DNA of 64,000 bases from Caulobacter sp. NIBR1757 (GTDB taxonomy: Bacteria; Pseudomonadota; Alphaproteobacteria; Caulobacterales; Caulobacteraceae): contig NZ_CP115463.1 in assembly GCF_027912495.1 (NCBI RefSeq), forward strand, positions 3,980,501-4,044,500, in the 5' to 3' direction. The notes beneath the pieces were generated by a model. It saw only the letters and a list, made by a program, of their open reading frames with translations. It had not been told where the DNA came from and ran no database searches. The position numbers and the translations under genes were made by a program. Below are positions 1-8,279 of the stretch, piece by piece; position 1 is the stretch's first letter, and each line of letters begins with the position of its first letter.

Positions 1-1603
1 GCTCGCCGGCCTCGATCTTGGAGAAGTCGAGGATGTCGGTCAGCACCTGCTCGAGCAGGCGGCCCGACGACGAGATCAGTTCGGCCAGCTCCTTGCCGCG
101 CGCCGTGGTCTGCTCGCGGGCCAGCGTCTCGGAGACGGCGACGACGCCGTTCAGGGGCGTGCGCAGCTCATGGCTCATGTTGGCCAGGAAGCGGGACTTC
201 TCCTGATTGGCGCGTTCCAGTTCGGCGGTGCGGGCGCGGACACGGTCTTCCAGATCGTCCATGACCAGGGTGGCCTCGCGGCGGGCGGCCAACAGGGCGC
301 GGGCCAGGGCCCCGATCTCGTCGGGGCGGGCCTCGATGGCTTCGAGTTCGGCGATTTCGGCGACCGGGGTCGGTCCCTGCGGGTCGCGGCGACGGTTGTC
401 GGCGAACCGCGCCAGCGTCTGCAGCGGGGCGCCGATGACCTTGCGCGCCATGCCCATCACCAGCAGGCCCTGGAACAGGGCGGCGATCAGACCCAGCACC
501 AGGATCCAGGCGGCCGACCTGGCGGCGGCCATGGTCACGGCGCTGGCCGGATAGCGGATCAGGAAATACCAGTCGGGCCCGCGCAATTGGCCATAGGCGA
601 TGATGTACTTGCCGTCCGGGGTCCGGACGACGCCGCGCGGCGACTTCTGGGCCTTGATCTCGGCGATCAGGGCCTTGAGGCCCATGTCCTTCTCGTAGGC
701 CGCCAGGGTGGCTTCCGGCGCCTTGCCGGGGGTGGCGAAACCCGGGTAGGCGATCAGCTCGCCATTGCCGGTGGTGATCAGGTTGACCGCGCCCCGGCTG
801 GTGTCGCGGATGGCCCGCATGAAGTAGCCGGACAGCTCGATCGACGAGCCGAAGGCGCCCAGGTGACGGCCCTCGACATCGACCGGGGTCATGCAGCCGG
901 TGGCCAGCCGCTCGCCGACATTGTCCTGTAGCAGCCGTTGCAGGCTGGTGCAGCGGATGGCGCGGGTCGGGTTGGCCGCCAGGCCGGTGATCCTGCTCAT
1001 CTCCTCGCCGGAGATGTCGAGATCTGCCGGCGCCACGTGGCGGTAGAACATCAACTTGTCCGGCCGGCCGGGCGCGAACATCACCAGCCGGGTGCCCGGG
1101 GTGAAGAAGTAGAAGTTGTCATAGCGGGTGACGGCCGACTCGCCGAAGCGCGGCACCACCTGATAGGCGGCAACCAGGGCCTTCTTCTCCACCATCGGCA
1201 CATGGGCGCCGTCCCGGATGAAGGCGCCGACGCCGTAGAGATAGTCGCCGTCGGCCTTGGCCTGGCCGTCGAAGGCCGCGTCGAGGCTGCGGCGCGTGCC
1301 GTCGGTCTTGAGCGGGAAATACTGGTCGAAGAGGCGGTTGGTCTCGCTGTCCGAAAGCTGCGCCATGCGCACCTTCATCGCCGCGCCGGCGTCGCGGTGC
1401 AGGGTGGCGAGATCGGTGAATCGCCGCTCTTCCTGATTGGCCCGCTGGGTGACGTAGTCCCGCAGGTAGCCAATCTCGCGGCCCTCCAGCTCCTGCTGGA
1501 AGGCGACGAAGGCGGCCCCGAACGCGATCAGGGTGACCGCGATCGACAACAGGCCGACGCTGGTCAGAAACCGGCGGGAAATGGACGTCGTTCTGGCGTT
1601 CAT
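1..1603 (-). CDS. Sensor histidine kinase, N-terminal part (3' end beyond the window)
   Basis: This is a membrane sensor kinase, read from ATG at 1603 and still open at base 1, so 534 residues are visible. A first membrane segment lies near residues 11-35, followed by a large periplasmic sensor region to about 355 that looks Cache-like, and a second membrane segment at about 360-383. A HAMP-like linker and coiled coil lead to the dimerisation/phosphoacceptor box NMSHELRTPLNG, whose His is residue 478. The visible part ends in the second HisKA helix (DILDFSKIEAGE). The ATPase domain, and possibly a receiver, lie outside the window. It is divergent from rsfS. The ligand cannot be inferred. Confidence 0.9.
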   Translation of the reverse strand, partial: MNARTTSISRRFLTSVGLLSIAVTLIAFGAAFVAFQQELEGREIGYLRDYVTQRANQEERRFTDLATLHRDAGAAMKVRMAQLSDSETNRLFDQYFPLKTDGTRRSLDAAFDGQAKADGDYLYGVGAFIRDGAHVPMVEKKALVAAYQVVPRFGESAVTRYDNFYFFTPGTRLVMFAPGRPDKLMFYRHVAPADLDISGEEMSRITGLAANPTRAIRCTSLQRLLQDNVGERLATGCMTPVDVEGRHLGAFGSSIELSGYFMRAIRDTSRGAVNLITTGNGELIAYPGFATPGKAPEATLAAYEKDMGLKALIAEIKAQKSPRGVVRTPDGKYIIAYGQLRGPDWYFLIRYPASAVTMAAARSAAWILVLGLIAALFQGLLVMGMARKVIGAPLQTLARFADNRRRDPQGPTPVAEIAELEAIEARPDEIGALARALLAARREATLVMDDLEDRVRARTAELERANQEKSRFLANMSHELRTPLNGVVAVSETLAREQTTARGKELAELISSSGRLLEQVLTDILDFSKIEAGE

Positions 1604-1768
1604 CAGACGCCTGTCCTAGCAGATCGAGTGTTTAGATTTGGTTTGACCGGAACGGGTGGCGGGCCTGGGTGCAACCCGATTTGGGTCGGGCGAATCACAA
1701 CGCCTGACGAACCCCGGAAAAGCTGCTATGGCTCTCTTTTGTAGCGAGAGACAACAAGGAGCACTCCG

Positions 1769-2176
1769 CTGAACCGCGAGTTGGCGCCCCAGGCGCAGGA
1801 AGCCGTTATCCCGGCCTCCAACGAGGAGCCCCGACAGGGCTCGCTCGAAGAGCTGATCCTGTCCAGGCTGGACGACGATAAGGCTCAAGAGATTGTCCTC
1901 ATCGACCTGAAGGGCAAAAGCCCGATGGCGGATTCCATGATCGTGGCGTCCGGCCGGTCGCATCGCCATGTCGGCGCGCTGGCCGACCATGTGCTGCGCA
2001 CGCTGAAGGACAACGGCTACGGCCGCGCCCGGGTCGAGGGCCTGCCGCACTGCGACTGGGTGCTGATCGACGCCGGCGACGTGGTCGTCCACCTGTTCCG
2101 GCCGGAGGTTCGCAGCTTCTACAACATCGAGAAGATCTGGTCGGTCGACTCCAACCACATCAAGGCGGCCAACTGA
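1769..2176 (+). CDS. rsfS: Ribosome silencing factor RsfS
   Basis: RsfS (Iojap/DUF143) binds ribosomal protein L14 and blocks joining of the subunits when nutrients are low. The protein has the family signature LKGKSPMADSMIVASGRSHRH and HCDWVLIDAGDVVVHLF, and ends with the usual FYNIEKIW segment. I place the start at CTG 1769, because AAGGAG at 1756-1761 lies 7 nt upstream. The only later candidate is TTG 1781, 19 nt from that Shine-Dalgarno, and an in-frame stop at 1742-1744 rules out anything further upstream. The product would be 135 aa. It is coupled to rlmH by a 4-nt overlap. Confidence 0.93.
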   Translation: MNRELAPQAQEAVIPASNEEPRQGSLEELILSRLDDDKAQEIVLIDLKGKSPMADSMIVASGRSHRHVGALADHVLRTLKDNGYGRARVEGLPHCDWVLIDAGDVVVHLFRPEVRSFYNIEKIWSVDSNHIKAAN

Positions 2177-2637
2177 AAGTCACGCTGCTGACGGTGGGGC
2201 GGCTGGGGCGAGACCCGGCGGCCGCCCTCGCCGCCGACTACGCCCAGCGCGCCACGGCTTCCGGCCGGGCGCTGGGCCTGGGTCCGGTCGAGATCGTCGA
2301 GGTCGAGGCACGCAAACCCGGCAAGGCCGCCGAGGCCGAAGTCCTCCTCCCCCATCTGAAGGACGCCCACGTCATTGCCTGCGACGAGCACGGCAAGGCC
2401 TGGACCAGCCGCGCCTTTGCCGGGCGGGTGGCGAGCTTGCGCGACGGCGGGACGCGGCGGCTGGTGATGATCATCGGCGGGGCGGACGGGCTGGATGCCT
2501 CGGTGCTCCAGGCCGCCAACGAGACGCTGGCGTTTGGGCCACAGACCTGGCCGCACGCGATGGCGCGGATGATGCTGGCCGAGCAGGTGTATCGCGCGGT
2601 GACGATCCTGGCGGGGAGCCCGTATCACAGGGATTAG
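2173..2637 (+). CDS. rlmH: 23S rRNA (pseudouridine1915-N3)-methyltransferase RlmH
   Basis: RlmH is a small SPOUT methyltransferase that methylates pseudouridine 1915 in helix 69 of 23S rRNA. The SPOUT knot motifs are visible as IIGGADGLD near the middle and LAEQVYRA and a terminal SPYHRD. Family members begin with a first beta strand of the type MK(L/I)T-V-G; here that strand is encoded from CTG 2173 (KVTLLTVGRLGRDP). A start at GTG 2194 would delete the strand. CTG 2173 overlaps the rsfS stop as CTGA and gives 154 aa, the normal length. The rsfS-rlmH pairing is widespread. Confidence 0.92.
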   Translation: MKVTLLTVGRLGRDPAAALAADYAQRATASGRALGLGPVEIVEVEARKPGKAAEAEVLLPHLKDAHVIACDEHGKAWTSRAFAGRVASLRDGGTRRLVMIIGGADGLDASVLQAANETLAFGPQTWPHAMARMMLAEQVYRAVTILAGSPYHRD

Positions 2638-2641
2638 CAAT

Positions 2642-2862
2642 TCCTCCTCCGGGACGAAGTCACGGGGGAGGGGGACCGCCGGGCCGACTTAGGCCCGGGG
2701 GTGGAGGGGGCTGCGCCGGCGGATCGGGTTGATCATGAACGCCGTAGCCGCCAACCGCGCCAGAACGCATCTCTTCCTGACAAGCCGGCGCTGCCCCCTC
2801 CACCCCCGCCGCTAAGTCGCGGCGGCGGTCCCCCTCCCCCGTCGCTTCGCGCCGGAGGAGGA
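2642..2862. repeat. Long imperfect inverted repeat, family A, copy 1
   Basis: The 245-bp gap between rlmH and the EnvC-like gene is almost filled by a ~220-bp element with arms of about 80 nt. The outer ends are TCCTCCTCCGG and CCGGAGGAGGA; inside are GGGGGAGGGGGACCGCC and its complement, then GGTGGAGGGGGC and its complement. A closely related copy lies at 31744-31969. No transposase and no convincing gene lie in it. It would fold into a long cruciform or RNA hairpin. Confidence 0.85.
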
Positions 2863-2882
2863 ACTGTGTAGAACGGTGGCGA

Positions 2883-3926
2883 ATGCGCCCCCTCGCCCTT
2901 CTGACCATCATCGGCCTCTCCGCCCTCGCCGCCGCCAGTGTGGCGCAGGAGCCGGCCGATGCGCCGTCGGCCAGGGCGATGCTGGTCATGGGTCCGGGCA
3001 GTCCGGAGAGCCAGGACGCCGCCAGGAGCGAAATCGCCGCCCTGCGCGAGGAACTGCGCCGCATCGCCTCCAGCCAGGCCCAGGGCGGCCGCGACGTCGA
3101 CGCCGCCCGCGAACGGCTGAGCCTGCTCAACGCCCGCGAAACCGCCCTGACCGCCCAGATGGGCCGCGAACGCTCGCGGCTCGGCGGGCTGCTCGCCGCC
3201 CTCACCCTGTTCCGCCGCGATCCGCCTCCGGCCCTGCTGGTCCGGCCCGATGACGCCCGCGATGCGGTGCGGGCCGCCATCCTGATGCGGGCGATGACGC
3301 CGGAGCTGGAGCGCCGGGCGCGCGGCTACGCCACCGAAGCGCGCGAAATCTCCAACCTGCGCCGCCAGGCGGCGGGGGCCAGCGCCTCGCTGTTCACCGC
3401 CGAGAGCCGCGTCGCCGGCCGGCGCGGCGACCTCGAACGGCTGCTGGCCCAGCAACAGGACATCGAGGCCCGCTATCCGAACACCGCCCAGGCGGCCGGG
3501 CGCGACCTGGGCTCGCCCGGGGCCCTGGTCGACAGCTTCCCGCGCCGCGCCTCCGGCGAAGGCCCGGGGCCCCTGCGCCGGCCGGTCGATGGCCAGGTGG
3601 TGCGCGGCTATTCGGCGCCGAACTCGCCGGGCCTGTGGCTGCGGGCGCCATCGGGCGGCCAGGTGGTCAGCCCGGTTCAAGGGCGGGTTGAATTCGCTGG
3701 GCCGGTGACCGGCTGGGGGGTCATCCTGATCCTCAGAACCACGACCGGCTTCCACGTCGTGCTTGCCGGCCTGGACCAGGCGACGGTCCCCGCCGGAAGT
3801 CCGGTGACGGCCGGCCAAACCGTGGGACGCATGGCCGCAAGTGCGCCCGGCGCTTCGGAGCTGTATCTTGAGCTCCGGCGCGACGGGACTCCGATGGATC
3901 CAGCCCGCTGGCTGTCGGCGCGTTAA
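2883..3926 (+). CDS. EnvC-like murein hydrolase activator (degenerate LytM/M23)
   Basis: This periplasmic protein probably activates peptidoglycan amidases rather than cutting peptidoglycan itself. It is 347 aa: a signal peptide (about residues 1-21, ending SVAQ), a charged coiled-coil region (about 45-210), and a C-terminal LytM fold with the EnvC ending LYLELRRDGTPMDPARWL. The zinc ligands of active M23 peptidases (H-x-D early, H-x-H late) are not present: the late position reads LYLEL. That is the pattern of EnvC/NlpD-type activators. The next gene is the S41 protease ctpA, the usual neighbour of envC. The Shine-Dalgarno before ATG 2883 is weak. Confidence 0.85.
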   Translation: MRPLALLTIIGLSALAAASVAQEPADAPSARAMLVMGPGSPESQDAARSEIAALREELRRIASSQAQGGRDVDAARERLSLLNARETALTAQMGRERSRLGGLLAALTLFRRDPPPALLVRPDDARDAVRAAILMRAMTPELERRARGYATEAREISNLRRQAAGASASLFTAESRVAGRRGDLERLLAQQQDIEARYPNTAQAAGRDLGSPGALVDSFPRRASGEGPGPLRRPVDGQVVRGYSAPNSPGLWLRAPSGGQVVSPVQGRVEFAGPVTGWGVILILRTTTGFHVVLAGLDQATVPAGSPVTAGQTVGRMAASAPGASELYLELRRDGTPMDPARWLSAR

Positions 3927-4009
3927 GGGATATATTCTCGTTTGTACGGGATGTTTTGTTGCGTACCGCGGCCCTCATGGCGCCGCATTGGAGCCCTTTA
4001 AGGTTGGTC

Positions 4010-5383
4010 ATGTTCAAGAAGCATCTTCTGATCGGCGCCTGCGCCTTCGCCCTCGGCGCCGGTTCCATGGCCTACATCAGCCAGCAGGCCCAGGCGACCG
4101 CCCGGCCGAAGTCCGAGACCTACCGGATGCTGGAAGTCTTCGGCAACGTGCTGGAGATGACCGAGAAGCAGTACGTCGTCGAGGTCGATGAGAAGAAGCT
4201 GATCGAGGCGGCCATGGAGGGCATGCTCTCCTCGCTCGACCCGCATTCCGGCTACCTGAACGGGGAAGCCTTCCAGGACATGCAGGAGACCACCCGCGGC
4301 GAATACGGCGGCCTCGGCATCGAGATCACCAGCGAGGACGGGGTCGTCAAGATCGTCTCGCCGATGGACAACACCCCGGCCGACCGGGCCGGCCTGAAGC
4401 CGGGCGACTTCATCACCGCCGTCAACGGCCAGAGCGTGCTGGGCATGCCGGTCAGCGAGGCGGTCAAGCAGATGCGCGGCAAGCCCGGCGAGGCGGTCAC
4501 CCTGTCGATCGCCCGCGAGAAGACCGATCCCTTCGACGTCAAGCTGGTCCGCGAAGTGATCAAGCAGAAGGTGGTCACCTCCCGCATGGAGGGCGACTAC
4601 GGCTATGTCCGCCTGAGCAGCTTCAACGAGAACGCCACCGAGGAAACCCAGGCGGCGATCAAGGAGCTGCAGAAGAAGAACCCGAAGATGAAGGGCCTGG
4701 TCTTCGACCTGCGCCGCAATCCGGGCGGCCTGCTCGACCAGGCGGTCGGGGTGGCCGACATCTTCCTCGACGGCGGCGAGGTGGTCAGCCAGCGCGGCCG
4801 CGACCCCAAGGACATCGAACGCTACAACGCCCAGCCGGGCGACCTGCTCAGCGGCCTGCCGGTCGTGGTGCTGGTCGATAACGGTTCTGCCAGCGCCGCC
4901 GAGATCGTCGCCGGGGCCCTGCAGGACCGCAAGCGGGCCGAACTCGTCGGCCTGACCAGCTTCGGCAAGGGGTCGGTGCAGTCGGTCATCGCCCTGCCCG
5001 GCCAGGGCGACGGGGCGGTCAAGCTGACCACCGCGCGCTACTACACCCCGGCCGGCCGGTCCATCCAGAAGACCGGCATCGAGCCGGACCTCGAGGTCGC
5101 CGCCACCCGCGAACAGGCCGAACTGATCGCCAACCGCTCCTTCCAGTTCAGCGAGGCGTCCTTGCGCAACTCGCTGAACGCCGAGGAGGGCAAGGTGCGC
5201 CGCGAGGCCCACGCCCCGGCCGAGGCGCCGCCGCTGACCTTCGACGAGAAGAAGGACTTCCAGCTGGCCCGGGCCATCGAGGTCCTCAAGAACGGTTCGG
5301 TGCAGGCGACGCCCAAGCTGCCGGCCGCCGCTCCGAAGATCGCCTCGGTCGCCCCGAAAGCCGCGCCGACGCCGAAGAAGTAG
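4010..5383 (+). CDS. ctpA: Carboxy-terminal processing protease CtpA (S41)
   Basis: CtpA is a periplasmic serine protease that trims the C-termini of envelope proteins. The protein has a signal segment (residues 1-29), a helical N-region, a PDZ domain (about 85-170, with GLGIEI and MDNTPADRAGLKPGD) and the S41 catalytic core. The catalytic Ser is in DNGSASAAEI and the Lys is in TSFGKGSVQ. The 457-aa length is typical of alphaproteobacterial CtpA. ATG 4010 is chosen because AAGG lies 7 nt upstream and the signal peptide begins there. The C-terminal 40 residues are Ala/Pro/Lys rich. It is likely co-expressed with the EnvC-like gene. Confidence 0.95.
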   Translation: MFKKHLLIGACAFALGAGSMAYISQQAQATARPKSETYRMLEVFGNVLEMTEKQYVVEVDEKKLIEAAMEGMLSSLDPHSGYLNGEAFQDMQETTRGEYGGLGIEITSEDGVVKIVSPMDNTPADRAGLKPGDFITAVNGQSVLGMPVSEAVKQMRGKPGEAVTLSIAREKTDPFDVKLVREVIKQKVVTSRMEGDYGYVRLSSFNENATEETQAAIKELQKKNPKMKGLVFDLRRNPGGLLDQAVGVADIFLDGGEVVSQRGRDPKDIERYNAQPGDLLSGLPVVVLVDNGSASAAEIVAGALQDRKRAELVGLTSFGKGSVQSVIALPGQGDGAVKLTTARYYTPAGRSIQKTGIEPDLEVAATREQAELIANRSFQFSEASLRNSLNAEEGKVRREAHAPAEAPPLTFDEKKDFQLARAIEVLKNGSVQATPKLPAAAPKIASVAPKAAPTPKK

Positions 5384-5393
5384 CGCGTAGCGT

Positions 5394-5418
5394 CCTTCTC
5401 CCGCTTGCCGGGAGAAGG
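5394..5418 (+). terminator. Hairpin downstream of ctpA; family B repeat half
   Basis: CCTTCTCCCG, a TTGC-type loop region and CGGGAGAAGG form a strong hairpin 10 nt after the ctpA stop, followed by GGTTTT. It can act as a terminator. The same core is found at 23724-23750 and as both arms of the larger repeat at 39451-39620, so it is also a member of a dispersed repeat family. Confidence 0.65.
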
Positions 5419-5426
5419 GGTTTTGC

Positions 5427-5442
5427 ATGGTTCATTAACCAT
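5427..5442. promoter_or_regulatory. Perfect inverted repeat containing TTAACCAT
   Basis: ATGGTT-CATT-AACCAT is a perfect inverted repeat 52 nt before the deacetylase start. It includes TTAACCAT, which resembles the half-site of the cell-cycle regulator CtrA in Caulobacter. A second TTAA at the correct 7-nt spacing is not seen, so the CtrA reading is only a suggestion. Confidence 0.35.
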
Positions 5443-5493
5443 ACCCGGGCATGTTCGGGGCACCCTTGAAGTAGCCCCCGGCGCCGTTCGCCC

Positions 5494-6702
5494 ATGTTCT
5501 CGCGCAAGCCGCAGATTCCGCACACCCCGCCCAAGCCGCCGGCCAGCCGTGGCGGGCAGGCGCGGGCTCTCGCCCTGCGGGTGGCCAACAATCCCTGGCT
5601 CAGCGCCGGCGGCGCGGGCCTGCTGTTTCTGCTGACGCTGATCACCCTGATCATGGTGATGGGCGACGCCAAGGCCGGCACGCCGGTCGTGCGCCTGTCG
5701 CTGGCCCACGCCGCCGAAGCCGGCTCCGACGTTCCCGGCTGGAAGGAGGCGCTCGCCGACGAGAGCGAGATCGCGCCCATCACCACCGACGAGCTGACCC
5801 TGTCGGACGAGCCCATCGCGCTGGCCGAGAACGGCGTCATCGGCGGCTCGGCCATCATCACCCTTCCCGAGGGCGGACGCCTGGAAGGGGCCGGCGGGCC
5901 GATGATCGCCACCGGCGGCGGCTCGGCCCTGCCGCAGGCCCCGATCGCGGGCCTGACCGCGCCCGGGCCCGGCGGCGCCGTCCTGCCGATCATCGGCGGC
6001 GATGGCCGCAAGCCCTGGCAGGCCTATGCCCGCCCCTTCACCGCCAATGGCAAGCCCAAGGTGGCCCTGATCGTCGGCGGCCTGGGCCTCAACCGCGAGA
6101 ACACCCGCCGCGCCATCGAACAGCTGCCGGCCGAGGTCACCCTGTCGTTTGTCATCTATGCCGAGGACCTGCAGGGCTGGATCGACCTGGCCCGGGCCAA
6201 CGGCCATGAGGTGCTGCTCGAGGCCCCGATGGAGCCCAACGACTATCCGCAGAACGATCCCGGCCCCTACACCCTGCTGACCGGCGCCGCCCCGGCCGAG
6301 ATGGTCAAGAAGACCGAATGGGTGCTGTCACGGGCCAGCGGCTACTTCGGCCTGACCAACTACCAGGGCGAACGGTTCCTGGTGTCGCAGGCGGCGATGA
6401 ACAGCTTCGGCGCCGTGCTCAAGCAACGCGGCGTCGCCTTCATCGACGACGGCCTGGGGGCCCGCAAGGGCCTGGGTCCGCCGCGCGCCAGCGCCGACCG
6501 CATCGTCGATGGCGACATGTCGGCCGAAACCATCGGCCGCAACTTCTTCGCCCTCGAAACCGCCGCCCGGTCGAACGGCCAGGCCATGGGCGCCGGCTAT
6601 GCCCATCCGGTCACCATCGACGCCGCCGCCGTCTGGACGCGGGCGCTGGAGAGCCGCGGCTTTCAACTTGCACCGGCTTCTGCGCTACTCTCCGGTCGGT
6701 GA
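5494..6702 (+). CDS. Divergent polysaccharide deacetylase family protein
   Basis: This is a 402-aa envelope protein of the YibQ-like divergent polysaccharide deacetylase family, whose members commonly lie beside envC and ctpA. A basic, Pro-rich N-terminus is followed by one membrane segment (about residues 35-58), an acidic/Gly-rich linker, and a NodB-like (beta/alpha) barrel starting at PKVALIVGGLGLN (about 186). The core includes LLEAPMEPNDYP and FIDDGLG, matching the family. Catalytic deacetylation has not been shown for this family in general. It overlaps the next gene by 4 nt (GTGA), so translation is coupled. Confidence 0.85.
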   Translation: MFSRKPQIPHTPPKPPASRGGQARALALRVANNPWLSAGGAGLLFLLTLITLIMVMGDAKAGTPVVRLSLAHAAEAGSDVPGWKEALADESEIAPITTDELTLSDEPIALAENGVIGGSAIITLPEGGRLEGAGGPMIATGGGSALPQAPIAGLTAPGPGGAVLPIIGGDGRKPWQAYARPFTANGKPKVALIVGGLGLNRENTRRAIEQLPAEVTLSFVIYAEDLQGWIDLARANGHEVLLEAPMEPNDYPQNDPGPYTLLTGAAPAEMVKKTEWVLSRASGYFGLTNYQGERFLVSQAAMNSFGAVLKQRGVAFIDDGLGARKGLGPPRASADRIVDGDMSAETIGRNFFALETAARSNGQAMGAGYAHPVTIDAAAVWTRALESRGFQLAPASALLSGR

Positions 6703-8279
6703 CCGACTCATTTCCCAAGCATCGCCCCAACGTCGGGGTCGTCCTGTTCCATCGTGACGGCCGCGTCTGGCTGGGCCGGCGCGCGGGCACGGAAGCCGTC
6801 CACCGCTGGCAGTTTCCGCAAGGGGGCATCGACCCCGGCGAGGACTACGAGACCGCCGCCCGACGCGAACTGGCGGAGGAAACCGGCGTCACCTCGGTCA
6901 AGATCCTCGGCCGCACCGAGGGCTGGATCACCTACGACTTCCCCCACTATGCGCGCGGCTCGAAGTTCACCAAGGGCTGGACCGGCCAGAAGCAGGTGTG
7001 GTTCGCCATGCGCTTCACCGGCAAGGACAAGGAAGTCCGGCTGGACGCCCACGGCACGCCGGAGTTCGACGATTGGCGCTGGGCTCGACTCGACGAGGCC
7101 CCGGGCCTAATCGTACCGTTCAAGCGCGCCGCCTACGAACAGGTGACCGCTGCCTTCAGACAATATGCGGAGACGGCGATGAGTGGTGCGATCCTGATGA
7201 TCCATGGCATTGGCTGCACGGGCCAGGCCTGGGACCGCCTGGCGCCGGCCTTCCGCGCCCTCGGCTGGCGGGTCGAGACCCCGACCCTGTTCCCCGACAA
7301 GCGCACGGTCGGCAAGCCACCGGCCGACCTGCCGTCGCTGCGCCTCAAGGACTATGTCGAGGCCATGGAGGCGGAGGCCCGTCGGCTGGAGGCCGAGACC
7401 GGCCAGCCGCCGGTGCTGATCGGCCATTCGATGGGCGGGCTGATCGCCCAGAAGCTGGCCGAGCGCGGCCTCGGCCGGGCCGCCGTGCTGATCACCCCCG
7501 CCTCGCCGGCCGACGCCCGCAGCGGCAGCGCCCTGGCCCAGGCGATCACCTTCGGCAACATCCTGTTCTCCGGCAAGCCGGAGACCAAGCCGCACAAGAT
7601 CTGGCCGACCGGCTTCAAATGGGGCGTGCTCAATCGCGTGCCCGCCGCCCGCCATGCGGAAATCTATGCCACCGCCGTCCATGACAGCGGCGGCGTCTAT
7701 AACGACCTGGCCTATCCGGACAAGGATGAGCACGGCATGGCCATCATCGACGAGAGCAAGGTCACCGTGCCGGTGCTGACCATCGGCGCCGCCAAGGACC
7801 GGGCAACGCCGATCGCCGACGTCCGCCGGGTCGGGGCCAAGTATGGCCGGGTCGGCGGCGACTACCTGGAATACCCCAACAACGCCCACTGGATCATCGA
7901 CGAGCCCGGGACCGACCAGGTCATCGCCGACATCGCCGCCTGGCTGACCAGCAAGGGCCTGACCGCCGATCCGCCGGCCGTGGCGGCCCCGGCGGCGAAG
8001 AAGGCCGCGCCGGCCAAGCCCGCCGCCAAGCCGAAGGCCGCCGCCAAGAAGCCGGCCGCCAAGGCCGCTCCGGCGGTCGCCGAGCCGCCGGTGGCCAAGG
8101 CCCCGACCAAGAAGGCTCCGGCCAAGAAGGCTGCCGCCAAACCGAAAGCGGAAGCCGCACCGAAGACTGCCGCCAAGACGCCGGCGGCGAAGAAAGCGGC
8201 CGCGCCGAAGGCCGCCGCCAAGCCGGCCGCCAAGGCCAAGGCCGCGCCCAAAAAGCCTGCCGCGAAGCCGAAGTCTTGA
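6699..8279 (+). CDS. RppH-type Nudix hydrolase fused to an alpha/beta hydrolase with H1-like tail
   Basis: One uninterrupted reading frame of 526 codons holds two enzymes. Residues 1-160 are an RppH-like RNA pyrophosphohydrolase, with a perfect Nudix box (GGIDPGE...RRELAEETGV), which removes pyrophosphate from 5' ends of RNA. From about 161 the frame runs without a stop into an alpha/beta hydrolase: the nucleophile elbow GHSMGG has Ser at residue 244, and the candidate acid and base are in AAKDRATP and NNAHW. The last ~100 residues are Ala/Lys/Pro repeats like bacterial histone-H1-like proteins. An internal ATG at 7179 has GGAG at 7170-7173, so the hydrolase (366 aa) could also be made alone. 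It is either a true fusion or two in-frame genes lacking a stop. Confidence 0.85.
   Translation: MTDSFPKHRPNVGVVLFHRDGRVWLGRRAGTEAVHRWQFPQGGIDPGEDYETAARRELAEETGVTSVKILGRTEGWITYDFPHYARGSKFTKGWTGQKQVWFAMRFTGKDKEVRLDAHGTPEFDDWRWARLDEAPGLIVPFKRAAYEQVTAAFRQYAETAMSGAILMIHGIGCTGQAWDRLAPAFRALGWRVETPTLFPDKRTVGKPPADLPSLRLKDYVEAMEAEARRLEAETGQPPVLIGHSMGGLIAQKLAERGLGRAAVLITPASPADARSGSALAQAITFGNILFSGKPETKPHKIWPTGFKWGVLNRVPAARHAEIYATAVHDSGGVYNDLAYPDKDEHGMAIIDESKVTVPVLTIGAAKDRATPIADVRRVGAKYGRVGGDYLEYPNNAHWIIDEPGTDQVIADIAAWLTSKGLTADPPAVAAPAAKKAAPAKPAAKPKAAAKKPAAKAAPAVAEPPVAKAPTKKAPAKKAAAKPKAEAAPKTAAKTPAAKKAAAPKAAAKPAAKAKAAPKKPAAKPKS

Noticed and set aside
170..931. Plus-strand frames over the first kinase
   Set aside because: The minus-strand frame has the HisKA box and continues through the window edge; the plus-strand frames are shadows.
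2660..3280. Minus-strand frames inside family A copy 1 and the EnvC gene
   Set aside because: They are Arg/Ala/Pro-rich and span a palindrome; no start signal or family supports them.
6318..6698. The upstream extension of the RppH-hydrolase frame
   Set aside because: It overlaps the deacetylase coding sequence, is Arg/Pro-rich noise, and the GTG 6699 start with family N-terminus is better.
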